From NCBI GenBank assembly GCA_019096065.1, contig JAGUCH010000005.1:4774001-4838000 (forward strand): DNA of 64,000 bases, given 5' to 3'. The position numbers and the translations under genes are program-made. This stretch comes from Paracyclopina nana (lineage: Eukaryota; Arthropoda; Copepoda; Cyclopoida; Cyclopettidae). Numbering within the stretch: position 1 is the first letter of the stretch; each line of letters begins with the position of its first letter. The notes beneath the pieces are model-generated. The model was not told the origin of the DNA and searched no databases. It was given only the letters and a program-made list of their open reading frames with translations. Shown piece after piece: positions 27,801 to 40,997 of the stretch.

Positions 27801-30392
27801 CTAATCGAAGATACATGCGAGACAAATGAAGAACTCCTCGATGAAGTTGAACTTCTCCTTGCCATTACTACGATGATGATGATAGCGTCGCGAAGCCTGC
27901 CCGGATTTCGAAGGCTCCGACACCGATATGCCTCTCAAGGCCGGGGGATCCGGAGGATCTTGCATGACATTCCCCAGCATCGAGGGGGTGGCTGAGCCCC
28001 TCCGTGAAGACCCTGAGGGTGTGGTGGCTCTAGGGAAGCCCGAAGTTGCCATCCATGGCGTGAGGCTCTTTTGCCTCGTGCTCACACTGGCGGACTCCCG
28101 CCTTGGCCTTCTCCATATGGTCTGCAAGGACTGCAGATGGTCCGGCAGTTCAATGAAATCTGCATTGTTATTATTTGTAGCACCAGCAGAAATGATGGCC
28201 AACACCGTCTCTGCCTCCTCCGGAGTGAGCAGCCCTGAGTTGAGAGGTCCGGCTCGGAAATCTTCAGGGGTGATAAGAAGGAAGCGGACCAAGTACTGAG
28301 CTCCCTCAAGGACGCGACGCCTATTCTCCGAGGTCAATTCCAGCCTTTGCCTCTTGCACTCTCGGGTGGACCATCGTTTGAGAGCGGCAAAAACCTCGAT
28401 TTCTCCCTCCTTCCGGAGGCGAAGGGTATCTCTGCAGACGATCATATTGACTGCGCTGATGTCGAGGTCCTCCACGTCCTCGGAGGCGAGGACAGTGCTG
28501 GCTTCACGGTCAATAAGCTCAAGGCATTGCTTGAGCAATTCGTCGCAGCAGTGGACGTTCTTGCCCGTTTTGGCATTGGGAACGACCATGCCCGCATCAA
28601 ACTCTCGCTCTTCTGCTTCCATGAGCAGAGTAAATAGGTCCTCTTCGTCCAGAAGCGGCTGCTGCTCCTCTTCTTCGTTCTCACAGATTGTGGGCAGTGG
28701 GGTTGGAATTGAGCAGGCCTCCTCCGAGGCGGCGGCCTCGTAGCAGCTCACGGATCTGCATCGTTTCGACGGGCCCACAGTGATGGGCGAGTCATCGGAC
28801 TCATTGCTCAAGGTTCGGTTCGTGGACGTGCAGTACAAGCAAATATGCTGGAGCACAAGGAGCACATTTTTCTCCGTCAAGTTCTCCCTTAGGTACTTGA
28901 CAACCTGAAATATGAGGATATTCAGATATTCCCTCTCAAATTGGATTACTATTAATGGTATGCACCTGTTTTGCCAATCCTGGACACATGTACTTGTGGG
29001 CCGCATAGAGAGTTGTCAACGCAGTCATCACAGACTGAAGATTCAATGTCTCGTTATAAAGATACCTGCAGGAAGAGGAGGAGCATGTTTACTGCCAAAT
29101 TGTGCATAATTTTAGCATAAGAATAAGAGGCCATTGAAAATTGGGACAATAATCGTGCGAAAGGAAACGCGCTGGGAAGTTGCTTTAAAATTCTTTGGCA
29201 GTGAAAAAGCACAGGCCGGGGCATAAAAATTCTTCAGCAAACGTGACGACAATGAAATTCATAATTTATCTACTTTGCCTGAAGCTCCTTACAAAAATGG
29301 CAATGGTAGGCAATTTCCTTAGAGCCAAAAGAATTGCTCGCGCAACGTTGTGGAAGCTAGCAGTAATGTTGTGCAAAAACTTAGATGATAAGATCAGAGC
29401 AGTGGCAGCACAAGAAAAAGAAGGCAAAAAGAGTCAGAAATATTTGAAAATGTTGCTGCTACGTACATAGTAGTTATAGTAAGCTCGCTCTCTGCAAGGT
29501 TCTAGCTGCTTAATTAAAGTTTCCCGGTTACACAGAAGTATAGTCGCGCGTGGCTCTAATGAAGTTTGCAGCTTTTTTGTTCTTTGGATCTTTGGAAGGC
29601 GGCCAAGATGCCATTTTATAGCTAATTTTTTAATCTCGCTCGTTGGCCATTCATTAATTAGTATAGTAGTGGTACTACCTTAGCAGAATATCGAATGCTC
29701 TGCCCTCGACGTCGTTGACTGCGATGGTCGTTTGCACCAAGGGCTCAGAAGGGAGCTCATAATTGCTCGAGGGTCTCGGTTCAAAGTCTATAATTCTCTC
29801 CTTGGCTCTCATGATTGGCGAAGTCTTTGGCGGGGCCATATTGTCGGAAGTGTCTTCCTCCTCGTTCTCACTTACGACCTCGTGCACCACAATTGCGGGT
29901 ATGACGAGAGAGTTGCAGTTGATCTCGGCAGAAGAAGACGGCTTACTAGTATTGTGCTCATAGTCGAGAATTTCCTCCAGCTCCACTTTTTTGGGTTCAT
30001 TAGGCTTTCCGTCTACGAAATCATCCTCTTGCTGCTCTAGCTCTTCCTCCTTTGGTGGAGGAGGCGCGTGCATTGTGAATGATTCAGGAACTGGCTGATG
30101 ATTGGCCTCATCGTCGATTTCATCTTCCTCAATGCTTTGAATTGTGCTGAGGCTGGAGGCTCCAAATCTTTCCGCGGATGTGGTGGTGGTGGTGGTGGCC
30201 GAGCCACTTTCTTGAGAGGTTCGCTTTGAAGATTGCTGCTTGCCCACCGAGGGCCTTTTAAACATAGCCCGGAAGACCGGGCTCTTTTCCGAGAGAACCC
30301 AGCTGTGCGCTGGAATTCGCTGCACATCCGGTTCTTCACCTACCAGAAAGATCAAGTCTGCATACTCTTCGCTGTCATACTGAACCAATGGC
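27801..30392 (-). CDS. BTB-BACK domain protein, partial at the 5' end
   Basis: This resembles BTBD1/2/3/6-type proteins, which often act as Cullin3 adaptors. Visible exons are complement(27801..28904, 28966..29065, 29679..30392), 639 codons. The first begins after a clear acceptor (tctttcag) in phase 2, and no ATG is available, so the start lies in an upstream exon that I could not identify. The BTB core begins at YADLIFLVGEEPDVQRIPAH and SPVFRAMF. It is interrupted by about 150 residues of Ser/Thr/Glu/Pro-rich sequence and resumes at VNDVEGRAFDILLRYLYNET. Then come TLYAAHKYMCPGLAKQVVKY and the BACK region, again interrupted by an acidic insert of about 75 residues before CDELLKQCLELIDREAS. 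It continues with FAALKRWSTRECKRQRLEL and LVRFLLITPEDF. A His/Arg-rich tail ends the protein. Joins are phase-consistent. I infer that it is a divergent paralogue. Confidence 0.82.
29066..29678 (-). other. Intron of the BTB gene (613 nt)
   Basis: This intron is bounded by GTAGTACC and CTTCCTGCAG on the minus strand and separates the two halves of the BTB fold. A 91-codon plus-strand frame inside it (29195-29470) shows no family features and is not called. Confidence 0.75.
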
Positions 30393-30830
30393 CTGAAAGA
30401 TTATATGCCAGTGTAGAGTCAAGCGTAATGAAGAAAAGGCTAGAAATCATCAAAAGGCTGCTATACGTGGGAAAAATGCTAAAGCTTCACTTTCCCTATA
30501 AAGGCCATAAAATGAGCTTTCTTTCCGAAATTCCTCGGTTCTTTGAGAGAACTCATTCGTCTTCATTACGATTCCATCTCTCGAAATCAGTGTAACGTTC
30601 TACACACTCTCTAAATGAAACTTCAGAATATAACATAGATGCTATAGATGCTAATGCTGTGGGATTTTACGTCATTTTTTCCTTTTTTATTATTATTACT
30701 CATATTATAGCAGTAGCAGCATATAGTGTATCAGCATATAGTACATAGTCTTATCTTTACTGCAAGCTGGCTTATTGTCGAAGGACCGCTAGCTGCTGTT
30801 CTGCATTTCTTTCCCTATATTCATAGCATC

Positions 30831-32517
30831 ATGGCGAACGCAGCAGAAGCTGCTCGAAACAATTATAGAATAATTTTTGTGCTGGCATTGTTGCTGTTCA
30901 CCTCCCAAGAGACCTTAGGTAAGCATTATGTCACAAAAGCCATAGCAATGAAAGACACAACTATATATACAATAGACAATGGCTGGCTCCCAAACTAATG
31001 ACTCTGCATTATTATTTCTACCTCCGCACGTTCCGTATAATACACATGTTTTCTTCTATTTCTGCTTTTGCAAAGGCTTGAAATGCTTAACTTGCAACTA
31101 CGAGGGAACGGAACCTGGTGGGAACCAGTGCGTCAACAACCCTGCTTCCATTGAAAATGGCTGGGCAATCTGTCAAGAGGAGAATGACGAATACTGCTAT
31201 ACAAGTCGGCTCGAAGATGGAGATGATGGCAGTAAGAAGTGGACATTTTTTAAGCAAATCCATTACACTCGGACGCGAGCATATTATTCTATTCGCGTGC
31301 AACCAGGGAATATGACAAGGCAGATGTATCGCATGCTCGTGGGCTGCGCGATGCTCAATTCTTTTAAGCGCCTAGGCTTGGCTTTTCTCATGCATAAAAA
31401 AGATGCTTTTCCCCCCAGGGTCTTTGCTTATGCTCCTCTGCTGCTATCGAGCACTGAAAAATGGCTCCAAGATACAAATGCAAGCTGTTAGTAATATGCT
31501 GGTTGTTGTGTGGTCTAATAATGTATTGATGCGCGCAAGCTAGATGTGCGCGCACCAGCCATAAGAATTAAGTGCAAATTGCACAAGATAGTAAGAACGT
31601 AGATAGCATATTCTATACAAAGCATTCTACATATGCGTACATGCATACGCTTGGTCACTAATGTATCGGAATGATGTGGTGCTCTGCATGCGCAAGCATG
31701 ATAATAATTCGAAGAAGATGCAAAATTGGAAAGCCAATATTAAGCAGCGAGCGTATTTATCGACAAACGCGCGGCCATTTTTCTTCGTTTCAATATGGCT
31801 TTTGGGGGCGAGAAAGCTTAATCTCCCAAGCAATATATACTACTGCATGCGTAGCATGCTTTATTTTCCTACTTTGGGATATGCGAGGGCACACACATTT
31901 TGATTGAATCAAGAAATAAAAGATCTACGAAGATGGAGATGCACTGGGCTGGAAACTTTATATAAATGAATACGTCGACTGATTTCCATTCAATGGTGAG
32001 TTCGCAAAAGTCTATAACGGTTCTTCTTCCATCTCCTCCTCTCAACAATGATTCGGTTCAAAAGTAAAACGATATTCGAGGGGCTTCAGCAGACAAGAAG
32101 ATACCAAACCAAATATTGGCAAAGAAACGAGAACACATACTACTAGTAGCACACTACGAGCCCCTGCGAATTTTGTTTCTTACCCTTGGAAATTGCAATA
32201 TTTGTATCTTTGCAGAAATAACTCTGAATAGGGGCTGCTGCAAGGTGAAGGAATACAGCTCAGTGTGCCCCCCAGGAGGCGATGATCAATATATAGTTAA
32301 TGAAATCCCCCCTTACACAATGCATCTCGTTCGGTGCAAAGGCGACCTGTGCAATAAAGGAACTGGTGATGGGAATGACAATACCGGAGGTGATGTAAGA
32401 GGCGGCTCCATCATCGTAAATGGAAGGAGCAACGGAGGGCCACAACACGGTGCAAATGATGCCACTGCAGCCCTTCTTGTCTTAATTATCACTGCTTTCA
32501 CTTTCCACTTACCGTAG
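30831..32517 (+). CDS. Ly6/uPAR-type three-finger protein, probably GPI-anchored
   Basis: This is a secreted or surface protein of the Ly6/uPAR superfamily; arthropod members act in septate junctions and channel or receptor modulation. Three exons (30831..30918, 31076..31231, 32216..32517) encode 181 aa. Residues 1-29 are a signal peptide with core IIFVLALLLFTSQ. The mature domain has ten cysteines in Ly6 order: CLTC near the start, C in GGNQC, WAIC, DEYC, GCC, VCP, and the diagnostic end CKGDLCN. A Gly/Asn-rich linker follows, then the hydrophobic tail AALLVLIITAFTFHLP, which fits a GPI-anchor signal. The donor at 31232 (A|GTAAGA) and acceptor at 32215 are both phase 1 and join the domain without a stop. 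Reading through that 984-nt intron would lose half the cysteines, so splicing is strongly supported. I cannot name the ortholog. Confidence 0.85.
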
Positions 32518-35500
32518 AGGAGTCTGTTGTTGCTGGTCTGACTCGTTATCCAACTTGTAATCTTTGCTGCCACGATGCGATTTTTTCTGCTCACTTTTGC
32601 TACGACGACGCCGCCGTTTGTGCAAACTTTGCGATCCGCGCTGAAATAAAAAAGAGGAAAGATGGTATGAGAGAGGATACAGAGAGATCGATCATTATTC
32701 CGGCCACGCCTCTTTTGTGAAATGAATGGCGGAGATTTCCCACCAGGCCTTCTCTTCACTCCTTGCATTTCGTGCATGTGGACATAAATCATAATATAGA
32801 GCCCCCTTCTCCTATACTAATTTTAAGGAGCTCTGCTGCTGCTGCTGCTGCCGCCGTTCTTCGGCCGCTGTTGTGTAGATTGAGCATGATGAATGATGGC
32901 CTTCAAAGTTAGAGAAAGTTAGTGAACTGGCTTAACTTCTGTTGTACATTAATTGTAAGGCCCAACTTTTGCCAGCTAGCCACATCTTGGAGGAGCCTTT
33001 GTTTCCTCCCGAAAAAGCAGCTAATAATGCTACTGCCGAGGCCTTTTTCGTGGCCCCTCTAAACTGTGAAAGCCATTTGAAGGCCGCTCCAACTGGAAGA
33101 AACGTAGCACTATATGTCTCTAATGGATGTCTTATGACCTAGATTGAAGATTATGTCATGATCTGCCGCAACCTTCTTTAAAATATAAAAGGGTCCCTTG
33201 GGAGGTAAGGCAAGAAGAGGAGACGCGCAACTAGGTTAAAGGACCCAAGAAGAATTCTTCGTCTCCAGCTATAATGCAGATTCGAACTAGTTATCTTTGT
33301 CGTCGACCCTAGTCCTACATACTCGATCCTCTGGCAGCATGAGAGTTTGGGCCCAACTTTTCCCGAAAAAAACTGGGTCAACAGCCCAGCCAGCTCACAT
33401 CGCATCTTCATCACTTTTCTGCTTCTTATCTTCATTATTTTAATTAACGAGCACTATGCTACATTGTAGTATATCTGATATTGTAAAGCAAATTACTGCT
33501 ATTGTGTAGCTGTAGTACAGTGGCTGTAATGAGCACAACTGGATCTCTTGGTCAGGAGTAGTAGTAAGTCAATTTGTTAATAGATCAGATCCTTTGGACC
33601 ATGTCGAATGGTCAGCCAAGGCCGAGCCTTTCCTGAGTCAAATAGTGATCCTTTTAGCTGCCAACATGTCCCTGCGCAATTTATGTCTAGTACCAGGTAA
33701 GGAATGATGGTCTCTAACACTGCGAAGGTGGTGAAAAACACCCAGATTTAAAAAGACAACTTTGCTCAACGGGCAATATAAGGCCATGGAAGTAAGATGT
33801 TAAAAGCTTTTCCCCCCGGCCTAGCTGACTGGCATGATACAGCGAAAAAAGAAGTGAGAGCTAGCAGGCGACTTTTAAGGACTTAATTAAGCTATTGCTT
33901 TGCATTAGCATAAAATTAAGCTGAAGTGGTTTATGGTGCATCACAAAAAGTTCTCACCGATTGCTCCTTCTTTATACTATACGACTTGATGACGGCTTTT
34001 TGCACACAAGCACGCGCGTTCTGTGTTTTTCTCACATTTTCTCGACGATTGTGTGCCAGAGGAAATAGGAAGAAGAAGAAGACGACCTCCTCAGCAGAAA
34101 AACCGTCTCCTGACTAAAATACGAGCATGGCAAGAAGCAAACGAAAACGCAGAGCGGCGTTTAAAAGAGCATTGGAGGTCTCTGCATTGCATTGAGAAAG
34201 CGCCGCTCTCCTACAATGTGTACTATCAAATAGAAATTTCCCTCTTTGGTGCTTTGCCATGCTGCTGATGTTATTGCAAATAAACTAATGAAAAAAGCAT
34301 AAAGTGTTGCATGCATTGTGTTTACGAGCTACTGCGCTAACATGGCTGCAGGTACTAATAGCTGCAATATTGCACTTATTCTCCTTCCTCAAACATAACC
34401 TTTTGTATCTTGCTGTGAAAAAAGACATGGTTACTACGATCTTATGCCCTGTTCATGTATTAAGAATGCCTTAGGGTATGGAAAAAATTGTCATGAGGAA
34501 AAGTGAATCTGTTGCTGACTGCCACTCTACGAGTTCAGCTTGGGGCCGAGCAGCGTTTTTAATGGCAATTTTTGCTATTTTTGTCTCTTGGTTTTCAGCA
34601 TATTTCAAAACAAACTATCTTTCATCATGTTTCTTTGATAAAAGATGAAATTTAACTTTTGATCTTGCTCAAAAGGACTAAAATGTGGAGCACTTAATAG
34701 CCAAAATTAGATTTGTTTACTTTCAAGTTGGCTTTAAGTCGATATTTTTTTAGTATCAGCTGGCGCTTGATGTCATAAGACAATTTTTCTCCTTTCCTTG
34801 AGGTGTTTTTCGTGCATTTTCCTAAGGAGTTTGGGGCGTACATGAGCAGGACATTAATAATAAAGGCCATCTCGTTAATCAGGAGCTGCTACCCGGAGGA
34901 GAGGAATAACCAAGATGCGTTTTATATGTGACCTAGATTTTGAAACTGGAACAACATGCTTTTCGATTGCGGCCGAGCTATTCATACGTGCCCAACATTA
35001 CAAGTACCAAGTGGTGACCGGAAGTTACGTTGTTGCCATATAGTTGTGGCATTTTGAGAAAGCGAGAAGATATACCACTTGCCTGTGTTTACCACAACAG
35101 CAACTGTGGCAAAAAGACAACCACTGTTTAAACAAAGTTGCCTTATATTGGCTGATCTCCTCTTGACCGCTCGCGTGGCTTTCTTGCTCAAATTGCCACA
35201 GCTTTATTGCGAAACGAGTTAAAGCCACTTTCTTCTTGCTACGTTCCTATATACGTAAGACACAGGACAATTGTTTTGCTTTTTTGCGCCAAACACACAA
35301 CAATTCTTCTATTGCAGCAGCAAAGTTTGCAAACAGGACAAAAAAGGCCAAGCCTTTATCCTTCGTAAATCAAGCCAGTGCAGAGAGGTTAGTATAATAG
35401 TTAGGCCAAAAACTGCCATATTTCCAAATTACCCGGCCTTGCTCATCTTGAATGTACTCCATCGCTTCGTGGCCAAATGCATCCATAGCCGCAAATGCGA

Positions 35501-38500
35501 GGGCACCAACTCCCATCCTCATCATCTTGACCATTTTAAGCTTTTCTGTTGTTCTATCGTGTGCTCACAACAAACGGCCAGATCACCTAAAGTGACAAAC
35601 GTTATTTACTTTCTTTTTGCTGAGAGAGATGCTCGGCTTGGATGGCCAATTTCGTTGGCTCCGCGCGAGCGCAAACAAAAACTACTGTGTGCAAGTGTGT
35701 GGTCAACTTTTTTCGGCATTTTTTAAGGGATATATATGCTTAAAGCAAATTAATATTCTACCTTCGTAATGGTATATTGTTGGTGAGGTGCATTTCCTCT
35801 GAATCCAGAATGCTCCTAGATATACGTACACTATACGAAATACTACAAATACACACACATTGCATATGATTAGCGCGACCCTGAGACACACTCGTATCTT
35901 TTGAAAGCTACTACATAGTGGTATTTTGAAAACATGTACGCTGTGAAATTCATGCACGAAAGCCTATACATTCATAGAAATTCCTCGATTATAGCAAGCC
36001 TTTCAATTATTTCATCGTATCGCTTGGTAGCATGTACAACTGGCGAAGAAGTATCGTGAGGAAATTGTATAGTAGGCAAACTTTTTACCTTTCCTTTTTT
36101 GAACTTTGACTGGAAGCCATGCACTTAAATGTGGTGAGCCAGGCCTTCGGAGCCATCTTGCACCAATATACTATAGCGCCTTCTTGACTAGTGGAAGTAG
36201 TTCTTCGACTGAAAGTTTAATCCGAAAAACATTCTTGATTCTTGTTTGATGCAGTTCATGGCTATCGATTGCTGCTGTCACCTAAAAACAGTGGACGGGC
36301 CAACTTTTTCTGAAGACTGATTGCAAAGAGCAGCTGTAAATGGGCCACATGCCAAAAGCTTTGGGTTCGGGCTATACTATTCTAAAATGCACTTTTTCTT
36401 CTTTGCACAGCAAAAAAAAAAGTGTGCTACAGGCCCACACCAATTCAGCTTTATTATTCTCTTACAGTTTTAGCAGCAGTGTAATAAAATATGTGGTCAA
36501 CCTTGACACAAAGCTTGGATCACGAGGACCTTTTAAAATAGTGGAAAGGGTATAAGCAATATACGAGGCAGCATAGTCACGTAATCTTACAAATTAGCTG
36601 CAAAAAAGGCTTGGTCTAATTAACTCGGACCGTGGTGGTGGTAGAGAAAGGCTTCATTTAGATGGCGTGCGTTTTAAGCACCTTCTTCTTCTACTGCTGA
36701 TAAGCCAGCTTCATTTGATGAAAAAGTGGCCGCCAAGTTTTTATCGTGTTTACTACAACGAGCGCAGCCCCTTTAAGGAATTTCACTGCATGCACTGCCA
36801 TAGTGAGGAAATTAAAAAAGTTTGCGAGAAACTCACAGGGTAAGTGGCCCTAATAAGGTCAAGAATAGCGAAATTCAATAACAGACTGGCATGGCCTTGA
36901 TTAGTTCAGCAAGGCCAAAAGACTATGAAAAAGAAACCAGTATCTTCCAGGAAATGTGAAAGGGCCCTTAAGCACGGATCCACCAAGGGAGAGAGGTTTC
37001 GATATTTGGCTCGTGAATTGTTGCGTTGTAATGCAATTACCGTAATTCTGGTCCATAATGAATAGCATTACGCTCGGCCTTAGTGGTGTATTACATCTCG
37101 GCCAATGGGCCTTATCTACTAAGCTGGATAAATTCACCACATTACGAATTTACGTCAGGAAAATACTATCTGTACAAAAATAGAGGATGTGCATCGTCAG
37201 AAATCATTAGTGCACTAATTTTTCTGCACTTTTGGTGGTCTGCTGCGCTGTGCGCGCATGGAAATGCATCTCCTTATAAACAAGCAGCAAAGATTAATTG
37301 ACAAGAGGCAAAGAAGTAGCAGAAAGAACGAAGAAAAATCCACCAACTTTCTTTTCAACTTGAGGACCTCGTCGTCTATATAGAGGGAGGTTATATACGG
37401 CAACCGTTGTCAAGCGAGAGTCTGCTGCTGCTGCTCTCCGAAACCTAATTTGTAAACTGCTTTCCAATTTTGAAACTCTTTTATAATTGCATTTCAGCTC
37501 TCGAGATTACTTTTTTCGAGCCCCAGCAGCGGCCGGCTGCTAACTGGCTGAAAAAATGTCCATATCTTGAGGGGTTCGCATATGTGTGCTCGCGCGGACT
37601 TGTAAATGCGCGCGCGCGTGTGGTTATCCCAAAAGAACTTAAGGGTCTCCTAAAAGGAGGAAGAGTTTGTGCGGTGGCGGGATGCTCTGATCCAAGGCCA
37701 TTGAAGAAGCACTCAATATAGTAGTATACTATGCTAGTAGGAGGAGGTGGTATATAGTAGCATAGTCGTCGTGAGCAGCCTCAAGCCAACCTCGGCTCGT
37801 CACTTCAGCTGCATAGGGAACCGACTAAAAAGGCTGTGAACCATTTATTAGGTCGAGCCACCATTTCTCGGGCTCAGCAGCAACTAGGCCTATAAACTGA
37901 GCTCCAGCCTCAAAGCTGGAAAAGGGTTGATTGAAACGCTCGAGGCATGATGACGATGATGGCCTCTGTGGTTTTTTGTTAATTCTTCGGCGGCTATAGC
38001 GACTCGAGCGTCGACTCTAGGGTCCTTTCTTTTGACGGCAGTAGCCGAGTTTGGAAGCTCTCTTCGATGAGTAGGCGGAGGAGTGAGGCAGCAGCAGCAG
38101 CAGAAGCAGCAACGGCGGCAGCTAGGTCTTTCTTTCTTTCTCCAATACTACTATACTATATATACACCAGTAGGTGCAGCTAGGCTGCAGAAAACGACGA
38201 CTATGGTAGCAGACTCGAGCCACGCATGACTAGTGGCGCTCAGCCCATAGAGGCCGCTGACGTTGAGGCAGTTTCGAGGCCGCTTTGGCTGTTGTCAGTT
38301 CGTGTAGAAGGCTGAGCAAGAAAACAATTGACAATTTCCAAATGATTCTACTACCAGGAGACCACTCGAGCCATTTTGAAGCGTGAAAGTGCGCGAAAAC
38401 TGCTATCTATGTGACAATTCAAAAGTGAAAGCCTCCCCTTTTTCCCATCATCATCGTTGGGCTTGATCAACATCACCAGTGACTATGTGACAGGAGGAGG

Positions 38501-40997
38501 AGGAGCAAGGATTGCTGCTTCGGTCTGCCAATTATGTGCCAAACCAAAGAAAGGAAACTTCTTTATTAATCTCAGATCGAGGTGAGAGGAAAGGCCGCAA
38601 AAAGCTAGGATTGCTACTCGAGAATCGAGAAACACTCATTATCTCATTCTTAAAATGAACGCTTCTCACAATTAACCTTACATACTATATGCGAGAGAGC
38701 ATACTCTTTGGGAACAAATTAGGAAAGTGCATTTTTGCACACACACACCAAGACATAATCTCAATTACGGGCTGCAATTGAGGCTTTCCTTATTATATGG
38801 CTTATTAGCGGATTTAGCACAAAGCTGCAATCGCAAAGGCTCAACTGCATCACTTTGGTTGCAGGCAAACTTTGAATTTTATTAATGCAATTTCGGGGAA
38901 CCGAAATAGGCCTACTAAAAGATTTGTCCATTATGGCCTGCGGAATTGTTGCCATCTATAATTCATGCTCGCAGCTTGACCAATCCAGCTAGGCTATTCA
39001 TTTTAAGGCTTTCTAAGCCAGGGCTAAAAGCTAAGCCGCGATTCCATCACTCTTGCTCAGTAAAAGCTGGCGCCTGCTGCTGACGTTCCTTATTTATATG
39101 CATGTCGCAATGTCAACCATTCTGTTTTAGTGCAGCCTTCAGATTGGTAGAGAATCTTTTGTGGCATTTCAAGCTGACGCACATCTTGCGGTGGGGTGAG
39201 GCTGATTGACAGCTGGAAAAAAGCAATTTTGTTATTCCACCCATGTTTCTCAGACACCACGCGCGCGAGGGCTCTTTATTCACAACCACACATCCCCCAT
39301 TTTGATTTATTACCGCGTAATTGACATTTATGCCCGACTGGGCTTTCTATTCAGCTTTTTAATTGACATGTTTGCTCCTTATAGACCAGGTTGTGTAATG
39401 ATTTCTCCTCCGTATTCTTTTCTCAAAAACAGCACTACTTAGGTCGTCAGTTATACTACTGTGGGGCCTTGTTGGTGACTTGAGTGATTGCCCTTCGTTC
39501 TTTTTTTTTCATTTTTTCTGCAAGGCCTGCCACAGTAGAAGTGGTAATCGTTTTTTTCGCCAGAAATTGCAGCACAATACCGGAAAACCTGCATCGCGCA
39601 CAACAGCAGCAGCAGCAGCTCAACCGAGCTTTTTTCTTTGTGGGCCGCAGCCATAAAAAATAAACTAGCAACACGGCACAGTGGAGCAGTAAATTACTTA
39701 TGAAAACATGTAGGTAGAACGCATCAAGGAGTAGCTAGTGCATAGTCAGTTTGCGTGAAAAGATTGAGGAAATGCCACCGCCACATGCCTGTCGTGCACT
39801 CATGTTGTCAGCCTTAACTCCCAAATAATCACATTATGTGCTCAAGAAGGACATGCATATATTTGCTGCTGCTGCTGTTGCTAGGATATGAATAAACGCT
39901 GGCTATGCTTCACAGATATATACTACATATGATGCATGCAGGCATACTCCATTACGAAAAGTACCTTGAAATACTACTTTTGCACACGTTTTAGCCGAGA
40001 AAGTCGTTGGAATTTCTTTTGTCACCATGGCGTGTATAGCCATATAGCAATATACTAGATAGCAGCTATTTCTGCTCTTGGAATGCATAAGCACGCAATC
40101 CTTGACCTTGATCATTCGCAATTATTCTGAGATGATTTCTCAAAGTTATTAATTGCTAATTTCGAGCCCGTTTTGCCTGCTGGGGCGCGAAAGCTAGAGA
40201 TTTAATTTCATCATTTTCTCCTCCTCTCTCGCTCAAAGTTGGGCGAGCTCCTCATCAAAAATGGGGACGTTGTTGTCGTCGTCGTCTTGGAAAGCAAACA
40301 GTGAACACCTGGTACAAAATGCTACTACAAAATGAAAGCACGACAATATTGCTAAGAGCTCACACTCACATACCTTATACATATTGCACTATTCAGAATT
40401 TCATTATGGAATGCTCTTGACAAAGCGAGCAGTGGCAATATCGGAGTACACGCATAAATAAAGCTTACGTAACGTACAATTGCTTCAGATTTTCCACAGT
40501 GATTTTAAGAAATTGGAAACCTGTCAATATTCAGCTACTGACTGATTTCTCCTGAGAATCGAAACCTTGAGAGATGACAAGGCAAATTGCCTGTATATAG
40601 CCTGGAAAGTATGCAAAAAAGGGCTCTACTCGCTTTAATGGTGCATTTAGAGCGCAATCTATCAGGGAACGATTCGCCGTGAAAAGGGCTGATATTGAGC
40701 ATGCACATGTTAATGAGATGCTTTAGTTTCTTTTATTGGCTGGATGCATCGTCGGCCTCTTTCAAAGTTGCGCTACAGAACAGAGCCCCAAAGTTGCCGT
40801 AGAAAGGAAAGCACAGAATAGATGCTCAGAGCAGATGCATATAAAACTACCCAAACCTCTTTTTCAGGTATGCAAAGCAGATATAGTTATTTACCATCAA
40901 CGCAATGAGTGGATGCATCTGCGAGTGGTGGATGATTTTAGCCGCAACCTTTTCCATGGGCCGAAAGCCGTGTGAAAGCCGAAAGCGAACGCCAACA
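32518..40997. other. 8.5 kb spacer and putative leader region of GluCl
   Basis: No protein-coding exon is supported. The stretch holds the Ly6 gene 3' UTR, short triplet runs (CTG x6 at 32833, CAG x5 at 38089 and 39604) and many short tracts of TAGTAG/TATATA type. A candidate untranslated first exon of GluCl lies near 38296-38580, and an acceptor at 40867 opens the exon with the GluCl start codon. The longest frames (for example 35271-35726) look random. Confidence 0.4.
38296..38580 (+). promoter_or_regulatory. Candidate transcription start and leader exon of GluCl
   Basis: TCAGTTCGTG, an arthropod initiator-like word, starts at 38295. A donor GAG|GTGAGA closes a possible untranslated exon at 38580. 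Its partner could be the acceptor ttttcag at 40861-40867. Evidence is limited to these short signals. Confidence 0.22.

Noticed and set aside
29195-29470. 91-codon plus-strand frame inside the BTB intron
   Set aside because: It is basic and Lys-rich with no signal, family resemblance or supporting flanking signals.
33250-33330. Possible tRNA B-box-like word (gattcgaac)
   Set aside because: The flanking bases do not form an acceptor stem or an A box at the required spacing on either strand.
35271-35726. 151-codon plus-strand frame in the GluCl upstream spacer
   Set aside because: Random-looking composition with scattered cysteines, no domain, no splice or promoter context; length is compatible with chance.
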